DNA from: Stenogyne calaminthoides
Lineage: Eukaryota > Streptophyta > Magnoliopsida > Lamiales > Lamiaceae
Reading direction: 5' to 3'
Length of the DNA stretch: 64,000 bases
Assembly: GCA_037126765.1 (NCBI GenBank)
Contig: JBBCBC010000033.1
Coordinates: 9,004,085-9,068,084, forward strand
Under the pieces are notes generated by a model, which saw nothing but the letters and a program-made list of their open reading frames with translations, was not told the origin of the DNA and made no database searches. Shown one piece after another: positions 1 through 10,767 of this stretch; the stretch's first letter is position 1; every line of letters begins with the position of its first letter. Both the position numbers and the translations under genes were made by a program.

Positions 1-422
1 AAATTATTACCTAAAGAAATTTATCGTCGGAGAAGATGAAGTCGCAGGAGTTCCTCAAAATAAGAAGGAGAAATAAAAGTGAAAAGGGTTTATATAGTTT
101 CTGGAATCAGGGTTTTTTACTTTAAAAATTCAAAAAACCCCTCGATTCCTGAACCTCGATCCCTGTGCGCAGGATTTTCTCTGAAAAAACTACAGGGACT
201 ATCTGCTTCGAGATACGTCCCACGGGGATCAAGGCGACGCCTCAGTTTCCCCCTCAAAGACATCCAACAGCCGGGCCCCCATGACGAATGCAAAGCGGGG
301 GGTATTGTTGTGCACATAAACAACTTTCTTGCCACGTGTTCGTCAGACGAGCACATGGACTAATAAATCAAAGGTACGCGCTGACCTAGCAGACATGTGC
401 AACCTAGCAATGAGCTCGGCAG

Positions 423-474
423 GTACGCGCTCGTCCACATGTCCTCATGTACGCGCTAGTCCACATGTCCTCGC
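423..474. repeat. 26-bp tandem duplication
   Basis: Two units of 26 bp start with GTACGCGCT at 423 and 449. A diverged start of the same motif lies near 375. Copy B near 44,875-44,925 is the degraded counterpart. Confidence 0.6.
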
Positions 475-607
475 AATGAGCTCGGCAGCTCAGGCAACCA
501 GAAAACATCGGAGGTTGCCGCACCATAGTAAATGTGCTCGCCCGACAAACCAATATTTACTTACCAAGCCGGGCAAACACAAGAAGTGGCCGAGCAGAAC
601 GCCAAAT

Positions 608-763
608 GAACAAAGAACGGGAGACCTACGAACGCACTTTCCAGGCGAACAGAGAAAGGAAGACCTGTGGATGTACCTTCAAGACGAACAGAGAAGGGAA
701 GACCTGCTAGCGTGCTTTCTAGACAAACTGAAAGGGAAGACTTGTGGCCACGCGAACAGATCA
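608..763. repeat. 39-bp tandem repeat, four units
   Basis: Four imperfect units of 39 bp start at 608, 647, 686 and 725; the middle two are closest, opening GAACAGAGAA. The period equals 13 codons, so frames stay open on both strands and translate to 13-residue repeats. That explains the apparent ORFs here. Copy B holds a degraded version at about 45,055-45,200. Confidence 0.75.
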
Positions 764-924
764 ACATAGAACACCCATGTCCACCACCCAGGAGAACACC
801 AGACCAAGCCACCTACTACGCAACACCACCTGGGCGACAAGTCAAAGCCTTCACCAGCAAGCAAAGACAGATGTCAACCAAGGAAGCACTATAGAAAATG
901 TGGAAATACTACGTGTACTCTTGC

Positions 925-2742
925 TGTTGGGGTTATACTGGAAAGTATGTTTTTACTTTGTATAACCAGACTGAATTTCTGTCTTATTTGCTTAAATAAA
1001 TTATTTATCACTATTGCTTTAAATATCATTGAATGTTACATATATTTACTTCATAATTGTTCAATAAATTGTACGTGTTACATTGTAGTTAATTTAGTGA
1101 TACCAGATCATAGAAGATTAAATTAACAGTCCCTTGTAACTAAAAGTACAGAATTCACAACCCAGATGGAAATGAAAAAACCACCGTGAAAAGTTGAAGT
1201 GTAAGGCTCAGATTGGGTTATCTTGACCAAGAGATTGCACTAGTGCGTTGTGATGCACTGAATAGGACCTACAGGAGGATAAATTCTTCGGTACTTAATA
1301 TAGAAGAATTAGACCTCAGTGGTTCATTATTTCTTAATCTCCGCCCCTTAAATAGGATCGTGTGGAATTAATAACCATTGCTTTGATTTATGATGGGAAG
1401 AGAATCAGTGAGATTCAATACCTTGTATCTTGGGCAATGTTATTGGTTACATGACGATTGCTAAGATTTAATACAGAGAAACGTGTGTAAGTTCGCCTTA
1501 TTTGATTTGTCCCCTTGGGAGACTCAGAAGTTTTATCATACTAAATCTTGCAAGTGGAATTAGTTTCTGGTATGGATAATAATGTTGAGACGTTCCTTGA
1601 CCAAGGAAAAAGATGTTAATTAAAGTGAAGCTATTTCAGTGGCCTAAATTAATTAATGGACTGGATAATCTTAAACACGGGAAATAATAACCCGGAGCCA
1701 TATTAACAGTAATATGGATTAAGATGGATAGTGCAATATTAATTATGTAGTGGGATTAATTAATATTTATGGGCTTGAATAATATTGTGGCTCAATATTG
1801 GAAATTCAAGGTCCATTGGAAGGTCCAATCTTAATTCTCATAAAGGCCCCTCAAGTAGCCCAAAGATAAAGTCCAATAACTGAAAAATGTATTTAAAATA
1901 AAATAAATTATTGTTGCCTTATTTTTCTATTATTTTCGAAATAATAAATAAAAGAGGGAGAAAGATTTTCTTTGAATTTTGTTATGGAATAAAGATAAGT
2001 ATTCTTGGAATACAAGATTATCTCATTAAATTCAAGAAATCTCCCACTTGGTTATTTATTAAATAAATTCCGAAAATCTCAAGATAATAAGGTGGAGAAC
2101 ATTTTGTTGGAATTTATTTTGGGAAATAGAATATATTGGATATATTCAAGATTGTTTCTTGGAGAAGAAGCAAGAAAATTTCCCAATGACCCATAAATCC
2201 CAAAATTTTCGTCCCCCCTTATTATAAATAGGGGATGAATTTTCATCTCCAAGATAACACATAAATTGATTTTTTTGGAAAAATATTAGCGTCGATAAAA
2301 TATCAAATATTTTTGAAACGTCGACAGATTGTGTTTTCTCGAAAAACTTCAATCATGAGTGTGCAATTCCACGTGTTAGAAAAATTAGAAATCCACAAAG
2401 GTGGTGCAACATAATTTTATTTTTCCCTTTTGTTAATTGTTCGCGAGCATCCTACCACTGGATTGTTGGACAAGGACGAGGGAATACTTGAGAAGGTTTT
2501 TTGGTGTGTTCGTGTGAACGGGATCCATCTTCTCAACGGTTGTCACTCCGAAAGGTTAGTTTACGTAAACTCCTAGCAATTCTGCAAGCGTATGATTTAT
2601 GTGACGAATTTGTATGCATGATTTGTTATTGAATTATTATTTGAATGAATATAGGATTAATTCATGCTAGTAATAATTGTTAGAATTAAATTTGTATTTA
2701 AATATTCACCCCGAATAGATCGGCGAAATCTATTCCCCAACA
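925..2742 (+). repeat. 5' LTR of E1
   Basis: It begins TGTTGGGGTTATAC and ends CCCCAACA, the TG...CA boundaries of an LTR, and is 1,818 bp long. The primer site follows two bases later. Its ends and many internal blocks match the LTRs of N. Promoter-like TATAAATA is at 2,223. The short ORFs inside are fortuitous. Confidence 0.88.
2223..2230 (+). promoter_or_regulatory. LTR TATA box
   Basis: TATAAATA followed by GGGGATGA. The same core occurs at the equivalent place in both LTRs of N and in the minus-strand LTR piece at 29,317-29,324. It is the likely core promoter of this LTR family, with transcription starting a few tens of bases downstream. Confidence 0.6.
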
Positions 2743-2744
2743 AC

Positions 2745-2756
2745 TGGTATCAGAGC
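2745..2756 (+). promoter_or_regulatory. Primer binding site (initiator tRNA-Met type)
   Basis: TGGTATCAGAGC lies two bases after the LTR end. This is the standard copia primer site complementary to plant initiator tRNA-Met. In copy B the same place reads TCGTATATCGAGCC, with the CTGG and CAG positions altered. Confidence 0.9.
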
Positions 2757-4278
2757 CTCGATTTCAGGCTCTGAAATTTAGATTGTAATTTAATTTGTTG
2801 TTCATTAAATTTGAAATTGGATAATAAAATTGCTAGATCTTTTTTGCAGGTATCCAATTGTCATGGTATTTGATGAATGTTTATTTATGCATGCATATAA
2901 ATTGTGGTTTTTAATTCGATTCGTTCGAATTTGTTTTGCCTCGTGAGAAAATTCACTAGTAGATTAAGATTTGTTTGATTTGATCAATGTAATAGACTAG
3001 TCTAGATCTAGGTTTATTTATTTTTTGTAAATAAATTATAACCGGGTCGAGAACGAAGACGAAGAATTAAAGACGGGAGACCAAGTACCCGGACGTATGC
3101 GAGCCAAAGCACGAAGTGCTAGGTGGTCATGCACCTGGTTAAGAGGCCTTCGCCGTCTGTGGTATAAGCCCGGGCGTGGCCGAAGCCGGGCGGAACTTTG
3201 GGAGCGAGCGTCGTCTTGTGCTGCAATATGACACGCCAAGATGTGGTGGACGCGGCGATCTGAAGCCGGGCCGAAGAAGCCTTCCACGGGGGCGCCTTCA
3301 GTCTTGGGCGGGCCGAGGCCGCTGAGTGACGTGGCGGAAATAGGGCGGTATGGCAGATCCGCACGCCTGCCGAGAGCCACTTAGGCGATGGGGGGGATGG
3401 GCGGTGGATCTTGAGCGTCTTGTGACGGGCGAAACGCGATATCGCGATTCGGGGCCGTGAGCTACCCAATGCCGGACATTGTTTTTGATCTAGACGGAGG
3501 ACATTCTAAAGAAAATGTTGCGGTCGAGTGGGATCTTTTCGAGACGAAGGATGAAGGCTATGAAGACGATTTCTCAAGATCAAGACATGACAAAAATTAA
3601 CCGTGACAATTGGATATATGTGCCCAATGTGTTTAATTTTTTGTTTTGATGTTTGCTTTATTTTTCGTGCGTATTTAATTATGTTTGAATATGCGATGCA
3701 TGAGAAATTGTTTTAGAAAAATCTCACTTTCGAAAATTACTAAGTATGTTTAAATAATTAATTGATAATTTTATTCTGGATAATAAAATTAAATTAATTT
3801 TGACCTCCATGATTTATTTATTTGTGAATTCTTTTGGAGAAATTCCCCCCACGGGACGGTCAAAAGATAGCTTTCACATGAATAAATTCCAAACGGATGA
3901 TTGTGGATTATTATTAGTGGCGACGATGACGCTCCCCACGAGGCTCGTTCAAAATGAAATAATAATTCTGTATTTAATCATGGTTATTGCTTAGGTATAA
4001 GATTGATATTCATATACTTCCCCGAAGTCCCTGTCAATCTTATATTGGTCAAGTGAGAGCCAACTATTAATCTGGATATTAAAGGTTTGTAACTGTTTTC
4101 TTGTTTGTAACCTGCTTGAATGTGTTTAAATAATGACCCACCCCATGTGGCTTATTTAAACTGTTTTGAGATGTTGGCTGATGCATGTTCATATTTTTTT
4201 GAGATTTTAATGTGATACATGTGATCGAACTATGTGATAATTGTGTGCTTATACAATAGTTATTTATTTCAGTTCAGT
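2757..4278 (+). other. Untranslated leader of E1 with GC-rich block
   Basis: About 1.5 kb separates the primer site from the gag start, and no gene is supported. Most is AT-rich, but about 3,036-3,480 is strikingly GC-rich and opens spurious minus-strand ORFs. The block differs strongly from its copy B counterpart (about 47,500-47,880) although the flanking leader is nearly identical. Element N has an analogous block with different sequence at 19,080-19,545. Confidence 0.7.
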
Positions 4279-4990
4279 ATGTCGCAACCTTTTAATTCAC
4301 TGTTAATATACTTAAAGTCAATAGAATTGTATAGGAAACTATGTTTATTGAAAAAGAAAACTTATGATTGTCTTAACTGCACAAAAGCACAAGTGGATTC
4401 TTGACACACCAAAAACCAGATGAGCCAACTGACGAGTAAAAAATGCGGGACTCGTCAGATCACCTTGCGAGAGATGCTGTCGCTGAAAATGGTGGAGGAC
4501 AACCCGTAAGGGATTACGTCCTCAAAATTGATGGCTCATCTGAACAAACTTGAGGTTCTAGGTACAGATTATGATCTGGAGACCCTGATTGTTTTGGTAC
4601 TCCACTCTCTGCCCAAAAGTTTTGAGCACTTTGGCCTCGCTAGCTAATTTGTTGCAATCTTTGGTCTCGGTAGAGACGTTGATGGGGCACCAAACTCAAG
4701 CACTGACGGCAAGTGGTCTGTCTTCATCTTCTAGGCCAAGGGAAGGCAAAATGAAGAAGAGGACCAAAAGCCATAAGCAATTAGACTCAATTGTTGCCTA
4801 GGGCAATGGTAAGATGAGGGATGCTGATGGTGTCAAGGAAAATCCAAAGGGGAAGTGCTTCAATTGCGGTGAAAGAAAGGACAATGGAGGTTTTCCTGTT
4901 CCAAGCCCAAAAGGGGCCGGAAAGAAAGGTAATTTTCACGCACTAGTTGATGAAACTTGTTTAGCGGCGTATACTGCTCATTCGTAGGTA
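4279..4990 (+). pseudogene. gag (capsid/nucleocapsid) remnant of E1
   Basis: ATG at 4,279 opens a product beginning MSQPFNSL, the same start as gag of N (20,238). Gag would form the virus-like particle that packages element RNA. About 190 bp present in N after the start is missing here, and the frame breaks repeatedly. The conserved capsid stretch (KMVED, then LMAHLNKL) follows at about 4,485-4,560. A nucleocapsid knuckle begins CFNCGE near 4,858, but the downstream His and Cys spacing is lost. Non-functional. In copy B the start codon is ACG. Confidence 0.8.
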
Positions 4991-6383
4991 GTTGGTACAG
5001 AATCCACTGATCATGTTTGCTTCATGGGTTCAAGCGGACCCGACAACTTAGTGGGAGTGAGATCCTCATCACACTGGGCAATGTTACGTAAGTAACAGTT
5101 ATTGCAATGCTACGTAATTAGCGGTTATTGAAATTCTACGTAAGTAGCAGTTACTACAGTGCTACATGAGTAGCAGGTACTGCAGTGCTACGTAAGTAGT
5201 GTTTAAAGCAGTGGGAGAAGTGCATTTATCTTTTAGTGATAAAATTTTAGTTTTAAGAGACGCTCTTTATGTTCCCAGTTTTAGGAAGAATTCACTTTCA
5301 GTTTCTAAAATTCTTTTGATGGATACTGAGTTTCTTTTGATAAGAATGACATCATTTATCGAAATGATGAGTGTATCTGTTATGGGACATTGATGAACAA
5401 TCTCTATACTATTATATGTGCACACCACTGGCAAAATGCATCCTATAACACATCAACTATTTCAAGCAATAAAAGGAAACGTTCAGCAGATGTGAACGAA
5501 ACACTTCTATGACTAGGTCATTTTAATCCAAAGAGGATCCAAAGGTTTGTTCAAGATGGTTCATTGGAGTCTCTCCGGGTTGAACCATTTCCAACTTGCG
5601 AGTCACGTTTGGAGGGTAAAATGACCAAGAGGGCATTTGGAGCCAAGGGGAATAGAGTCAAAGAAGTGTTAGAGATCATTCACACTGACATATGAGGTCA
5701 AATGTCAATCAAATCAAGAGGAGGTTATGAGTATTTCGTTACTTTGATCGATGATTACTAAAGATTTAGGTACATTTTCCTTATGAAGCATAAATTTGAG
5801 ACCCTTTGATTACTTCAAGGATTTTAAGGCTCAAGCAGAGAATCATAGGGAAAAACGTATCAAGTCTCTACGATCTGATCATGGAGGCGAATACCTCAAC
5901 GATGATTTTTTGAACTGCTTGTCAGATGAAGGGATTGTATCCCAGTTGACTGCACCCGGAACCCTTCAACAAAATGGGGTTGCAGAACGAAGAAACAGGA
6001 CTCTTTTAGAAATGGTCAGGTCAATGATGAGTTATGCGGATCTACCCAAATTCTTTTGAGGGCACGCCTTGGAAACAGCGGCTTACATTCTAAACTTGGT
6101 GCCATCCAAATCGGTTCCCAAAACCCCTAAAGAGTTGTGGACCGGGCGCAAGCCCAGTTTAGGACACATGAATATCAGGGGGTGTCCGGCATACGTGTTG
6201 GACAAGGAGGCAGGTAAATTAGATCCAAGATCAGAATTAAGGTTGTTTATAGGGTACCCCGAGGGAATGAAAGGGTGCATGTTCTATGGTCCCGAAGATC
6301 AAAAGGTAGTAATCAGTACACACTTCAGATTTTTGGAAGAAGATTATATGAACTATAAAAAGCCTAGAAGTGAGATTACCTAA
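4991..6383 (+). pseudogene. Protease-integrase remnant of E1
   Basis: The protease region runs from about 4,990 to 5,400 and ends with the conserved ALYVPSFRKNSLSVSK block at about 5,255-5,310. It is interrupted by a 26-bp x5 tandem repeat. Pre-integrase and integrase follow. The second catalytic Asp is in LRSDHGGEYLN (about 5,868-5,900) and the catalytic Glu in NGVAERRNRT (about 5,975). The integrase C-terminal block ends with a sequence like RFLEEDYM near 6,330-6,350. Stops interrupt the frame at about 5,694, 5,758 and 6,057. All domains are on one strand in copia order, and no functional product is expected. Confidence 0.85.
5082..5211 (+). repeat. 26-bp minisatellite (5 units) in protease region
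   Basis: Five consecutive 26-bp units start at 5,082, 5,108, 5,134, 5,160 and 5,186, each carrying TACGTAAGTAG or a close variant. The related element N lacks the array at the corresponding place (near 21,230-21,260). The period is not a multiple of three, so expansion destroys the frame. Copy B has the same five units at 49,493-49,622, so the expansion predates the split of the copies. Confidence 0.9.
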
Positions 6384-6622
6384 AATGAGCTAAAGGGGAT
6401 TATCTCAATGCCAACTGTACAAGTCGACATACCAAACGACACACTTACACAACCGAAACATCGTCGTAGTGGGAGGGTTGTTAGACAGCCTGAGAGATTC
6501 ATGGGGATAGGAGAGTCGTCAGACTTAGTCCCCGGTGAAGATGAATCAAACCCATGGACTTACAATGAGGCAATCCAAGACAAGGATGTTGATTCTTGGA
6601 AAACGAGAAATCTTACAACAGT
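6384..6622 (+). pseudogene. Integrase-RT linker remnant of E1
   Basis: An open frame from 6,408 reads RHRRSGRVVRQPERFMGIGE-like residues, the linker that precedes RT in this copia family. The same block in N (about 22,500-22,620) continues into RT. Here homology stops at about 6,620, which marks the 3' truncation of E1. The remaining codons of the apparent ORF to 6,761 belong to the LTR of C. Confidence 0.75.
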
Positions 6623-8077
6623 TGTAGACCAGATTCCTCAACTATGGTATCTACGTAATCCCCAAGAACGGATCTGCGCAAATTTTCCAGTGTTGAATCC
6701 CAAGTTGAATCAGCTAGGAAAATTCAAACTCTACATCTTATGGAGAAATTGTGAAGTGTAAAAACTGTTTGTGAAATCCCAAGAGCTAATATATATAGGG
6801 AGACTTAGCTTAAAACCTAAGCTGGCCTATTGGGAAATTAAAATCCCTTCTAATTAATTAAATTAAACTTCTTTAATTTAATTCCCTATATATAAATCTC
6901 TACGAATTTAAATTTCATATATGACAAATCTCTACGATTTGTTTCCATATATATTAAATCCTACAATAATATTCCAAATATTATTATTGGGAATTCTTGT
7001 TTAATTAAATCTAATTTAATTAAACATTAATAATAAATAATTCCAAATTAATCTATTATTAATTACTTCTCCATAAATTAAATATTAAATCTAATTTAAC
7101 ATTTAATCAACCAACTATAATCCGTAAAAGGGAACTACTTGTTGTGTGACCCATATGCCCTCATATATCGAGTGATTAGTCAAACTAATGGTCTTAATTG
7201 AACCCTAGACAATAAATCAGACATTCTCAATATATGAGGTACGTTGCAAGAAACATACAACTACACAGTAACTAAAACATGGGTTATTACGATTTCCTCC
7301 TTTCATTCGCGAATATTCGATTAGTCTTGAACATGATGAAGTGTCTATTCAAATAACTTAATCACTTTATCTCCAATCACTTATTGATCACTTATGTCAC
7401 ACTTGACCACAAAGTCCAAGTTAACGTGCATTGGCCAATGACTTTGATCCAATTAGGATGAGACGATGAGTATTCTCTCTAAATCCACTTTGAGGAATGA
7501 ATCATTTTCTAGGCTCAACTACCACGCACATGCACTTCGTGATGAACCCAATCCAAGCCATATCTACCCATGGAAGGGTGAAAGCGTCGATCATGGTCAA
7601 AGTTCATCACTCCACACATGTCGTGCGTATTGACGTCAAGTCAAAGGAGTATCGCATCGCTCCCACTAACCGAGACACCCTTAGACACATATAGTGGAAC
7701 TACATCAAACGGTTGCTCGGATGGGTATACCAATACCCTCTAAGGTATTTGTGCATCCATCATGAGATACCTAGTATCTCGTAGTAAGTGAGATCTTATT
7801 ACACTCTCTAAGAGTATGATGCAAATCGCACACCAATCTCCATTGCATCATCAATATCCTATTCTTGATGATCCTTGATCGAGGCTATTTGAGAATCATG
7901 CTTAAGTCATCTGAGTTCTCACACACTCAATGACAAGAATGACAGGGTACTGAATGTTCCAATAAGTGTAATGCCATATATTTAATATTAAAGAAACAAT
8001 AATATTAAATCAATACTGAATATTATCTGAGTATTATGTCCTTACAATGGATTATCTTTAGGACACTAACACTAACA
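6623..8077 (-). repeat. 3' LTR of element C
   Basis: On the minus strand the LTR starts TGTTAGTGTTAGTG at 8,077, directly after a polypurine tract, and is followed to its inferred end near 6,623 (TGTAGACC on the plus strand). The lower boundary is inferred from where E1 homology stops, because the other LTR is absent for comparison. TATATATA-type motifs near 6,787-6,796 could be the promoter. AT-rich, no gene. Confidence 0.7.
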
Positions 8078-8092
8078 ATCTCCCACTTGAAC
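8078..8092 (-). promoter_or_regulatory. Polypurine tract of element C
   Basis: The minus strand reads AAGTGGGAGAT immediately before the LTR start TGTTAG. This is the plus-strand priming site used in reverse transcription. N has the same motif just before its 3' LTR (24,239-24,249). Confidence 0.8.
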
Positions 8093-8179
8093 TAGAGCCA
8101 ATTACCTACATGTATAACCCCTAGACCATTAAAATGTCTAGTGTGTACATGAACACTCTATGCCTTGGTGAAGGGATCA

Positions 8180-9692
8180 CTGAGGTTATCCTCCGTGGGG
8201 ACACGTTCTAACTCTATCTCTCCTTTAAGCGATTATCTCTCGTATTAAGTGATAACGCCCAGTACATGCTTGTTTCTGTTATTGGATCTCGGTTCCTTAG
8301 CTTGCACAACCGCACCAGTATTTTCGCAATACAACTTTATTGGACTGCTGGCACTCGGAACTACACCTAGTTCACTTAAGAACTGTTTTATCCAGACAAC
8401 TTCTTTGGCAGCTTCTGCCGCAGCAATGTACTCAGCTTCGGTTGTTGAGTCTGCGGTAGTATCTTGCTTGGAACTATTCCAACTAACCGCCCAACCATTG
8501 AGAACGAAAACGTAGCCCGACTTTGACTTGTAATCATCACAGTCGGATTGGAAACTTGCATCAGCATAGCCAATTGCAACTAGCTCTAGCTGTTCTCCGT
8601 AGACCAAGAAGAAATCTTTGGTACGTCTAAGGTACTTAAGAATGTTCTTGACAGCAATCCAGTGAGGTTCACCTGGATTCTGCTGGTATCTACCAGTGGT
8701 GCTAACAGCGAAGCCAAATTTGGCCTTGTGCAAGTCATGGCGTACATGATGGAGACAATTGCAGATGCATATGATATATCCTTCATGCGTAGGATATCAG
8801 CTTCCGTAGAAGGACAATCCTTCTTAGACACCTTTATCCCATGACATGCCGGTAGAGAACCTCTCTTAAAGTTCTCCATCACAAATCTCTTTAACACCTT
8901 ATCTACGTACACTGACTGTGACAGCCCCAACATCCTTTTAGACCTATCCCTATGGATCTTGATCCCTAAGATGTAGCAGGCCTCACCAAGATCCTTCATC
9001 ATGAGGGTCCTTGATAGCCAATCTTTAACCGACTGCATAAGAGGAATGTTGATTCTCATAATCAGTATGTCATCGACATACACAACTATGAAAACAATAT
9101 TTCTCGCACTGCGTTTACGATAAACGCGTGGATCTTCCGAATTTCTGATGAAGTCAAACGATTTGACAGCTTCATCAAATCGGATATTCCAACTCCTAAA
9201 AGCTTGTTTTAGTCCATAAATGGACCGTTTGAGCTTGCACACAAGATTAGACTTTGACTTAGATACAAAACCTTCCGGTTGACTCATAAACACCTCCTTA
9301 TCAATGTTCCCATTGAGGAAGGCTGTTTTGACATCCATCTGCCAAATCTCATAATCTAAATGTGCTGCTACAGCAAGTAAAATTCAAATGGACTTGATCT
9401 TGGCAACAGGTGAGAAGGTCTCATCATAGTCAATGCCTTCGCGTTAACTATAACCTTTTGCCACTAACCTAGCCTTGTAAGTTTGTACCTTGCCGTTTGC
9501 ATCAGTCTTACGCTTGTAGACCCATTTGCAACCTATGGATTTGACCCCTTTCGGCAACTCAACCAAGTCCCAAACTTGATTGGTGTACATCGAGTCCATC
9601 TCGGATTTCATGACTTCTTGCCACTTCTCTGGGTCAACATCTAATATTGCCTCAGTGTAAGTTCTGGGATCGTCATTGTCCAGGATCTCCAC
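8180..9692 (-). pseudogene. RT-RNase H of element C (broken)
   Basis: RT starts within an ORF at 9,692 (EMDSMYTNQVWDLVELPKG, then CKWVYKRK) that ends in a stop at 9,444. It resumes with MDVKTAFLNGN at 9,338, CKLKRSIYGLKQ, and the catalytic YVDD box at about 9,070-9,080, then MKDLGEA and YILGIKIHRD. RNase H follows: DSTTEAEYIAAAEA (about 8,400-8,450) and CENTGAV. A degenerate SDPFTKA-like end lies near 8,165-8,180. RT copies element RNA and RNase H removes it. The stop at 9,444 and shifts near 8,590-8,740 make this copy inactive. Confidence 0.88.
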
Positions 9693-10767
9693 ATCATCAT
9701 GTTCCTCTACGAGGAAACCATAATATCTAGTGGGCGGATTACAAATCCTAGTAGACTTACGGAGCTGTGTTTGTGCAGGCTGTACATTCTGATCGTGAAA
9801 TTTTTTGATGCATCGATTTCATCAATTTCCGGAGAGTCCTCAAGAGCAACACTTTCTAATGCCTCTTGGGCAGAAGTTTGAACTATGATGTTCTCATTCA
9901 GCCCACTTGGAGTTTGTTGCGGAGGCAATGCAACTCCAATTACGCTCCCACTGGCTGAAAGAGGATCACTAAGTGATAAACATCCACCATGTGAGCTACT
10001 GAATGCTCCCACTGATTCCTTGTCAAGTTTCTTTGACAAGATATCAGTCTCTTGATTATCTTGCGATTCTTGAATTTCTTCAAGTTCTATCATCTTATGG
10101 CCTTGGTCCTTGAAGAAATAGTCTTCTTCGAGGAACCTAGCCTGCCTAGAAACAATTATCGTTTGTTTCTCAGGTAGATAGAAATAACATTTCCTTAGGA
10201 TATCCCACAAGGTAACCCTTTTCACCTTTGGATTCCAACTTATCAGTGATCATCTTTTTCACAATCGCGGGGCAACCCCATGTTTTGATATGTGGAAAAG
10301 TTGGCTTCTTGCGACACCATAGTTTATATGGCGTATGCTCAACTGATTTGGATGGAATCCTATTCAGAATGTAAATTGAGGTTTGTAATGCGTATCCCCA
10401 TAAGAATGTAGGGAGAGAATAAAAGCTCATCATGGACCTTACCATGTCTAACAAGGTTCGGTTTCTCCTCTCGGATACTCCATTCATCTGCGGTGTTCCG
10501 GGAGGAGTCCATCGAGATTGAATTCCATGTAACTTCAAGTAATCCATGAACTCATGGCTAAGGTATTCACCTCCTCGATCCGATCAAAGAGTCTTTATAC
10601 TCTTACCAAGTTGCTTCTCTACTTCAACTTTAAACTCCTTGAATTTCTCAAAATATTCGGATTTGTGTTTCATGAGATACACATATCCATATCTTGAGAA
10701 ATCATCAGTAAAAGTGATGAATTAGGCGAAGTTACCCCTAACTAGAGTGGGCAATGGTCCACAGACA
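9693..10767 (-). pseudogene. Integrase and linker of element C (broken)
   Basis: The integrase C-terminal half is open at 10,547-10,170. It has PQMNGVSERRNRT carrying the catalytic Glu, then MVRSMMSFYSLPTFLWGYALQ, KLWCRKKPTF and WGCPA. The second catalytic Asp region (SDRGGEYLSHEFMDY-like) lies just upstream at about 10,545-10,590 but is off frame in copy A. The integrase-RT linker is open at 10,225-9,707 and acidic. The enzyme would insert element cDNA into the genome. Stops separate it from the upstream protease frame. Confidence 0.85.

Larger units (their letters stand above)
1..924 (-). other. LTR/leader-like end of gypsy-type fragment
   Basis: No convincing gene. In copy B the same sequence lies immediately beyond the start of a minus-strand gypsy-type gag remnant (start near 44,436). 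This stretch is therefore probably the 5' leader and part of the LTR of that element, read on the minus strand. It holds two short tandem repeats, at 423-474 and 608-763. The open frames here on both strands are side effects of a repeat period divisible by three. It ends where the LTR of E1 begins at 925. Confidence 0.4.
925..6622 (+). mobile_element. Ty1/copia element E1 (5' LTR, truncated)
   Basis: The 5' LTR (925-2,742) is followed by a primer site, a long leader, and remains of gag, protease and integrase in copia order. The element stops abruptly near 6,622 in the integrase-RT linker, where the LTR of minus-strand element C begins. No RT, RNase H or 3' LTR follows. LTR and protein sequence show the same family as nested element N, but E1 is clearly diverged from N. 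The likely history is that element C inserted into E1 and the distal part was later lost. The finer copia lineage is not assigned with confidence (Angela/Tork-like by recollection). Confidence 0.85.

Noticed and set aside
3036..3469. Minus-strand ORFs of 114-116 codons in E1 leader
   Set aside because: Produced by a GC-rich block that differs in each copy; no shared protein, no family resemblance.
3800..3994. 64-codon plus-strand ORF in E1 leader
   Set aside because: Lies in the untranslated leader, and the corresponding sequence in N is not open in the same frame.
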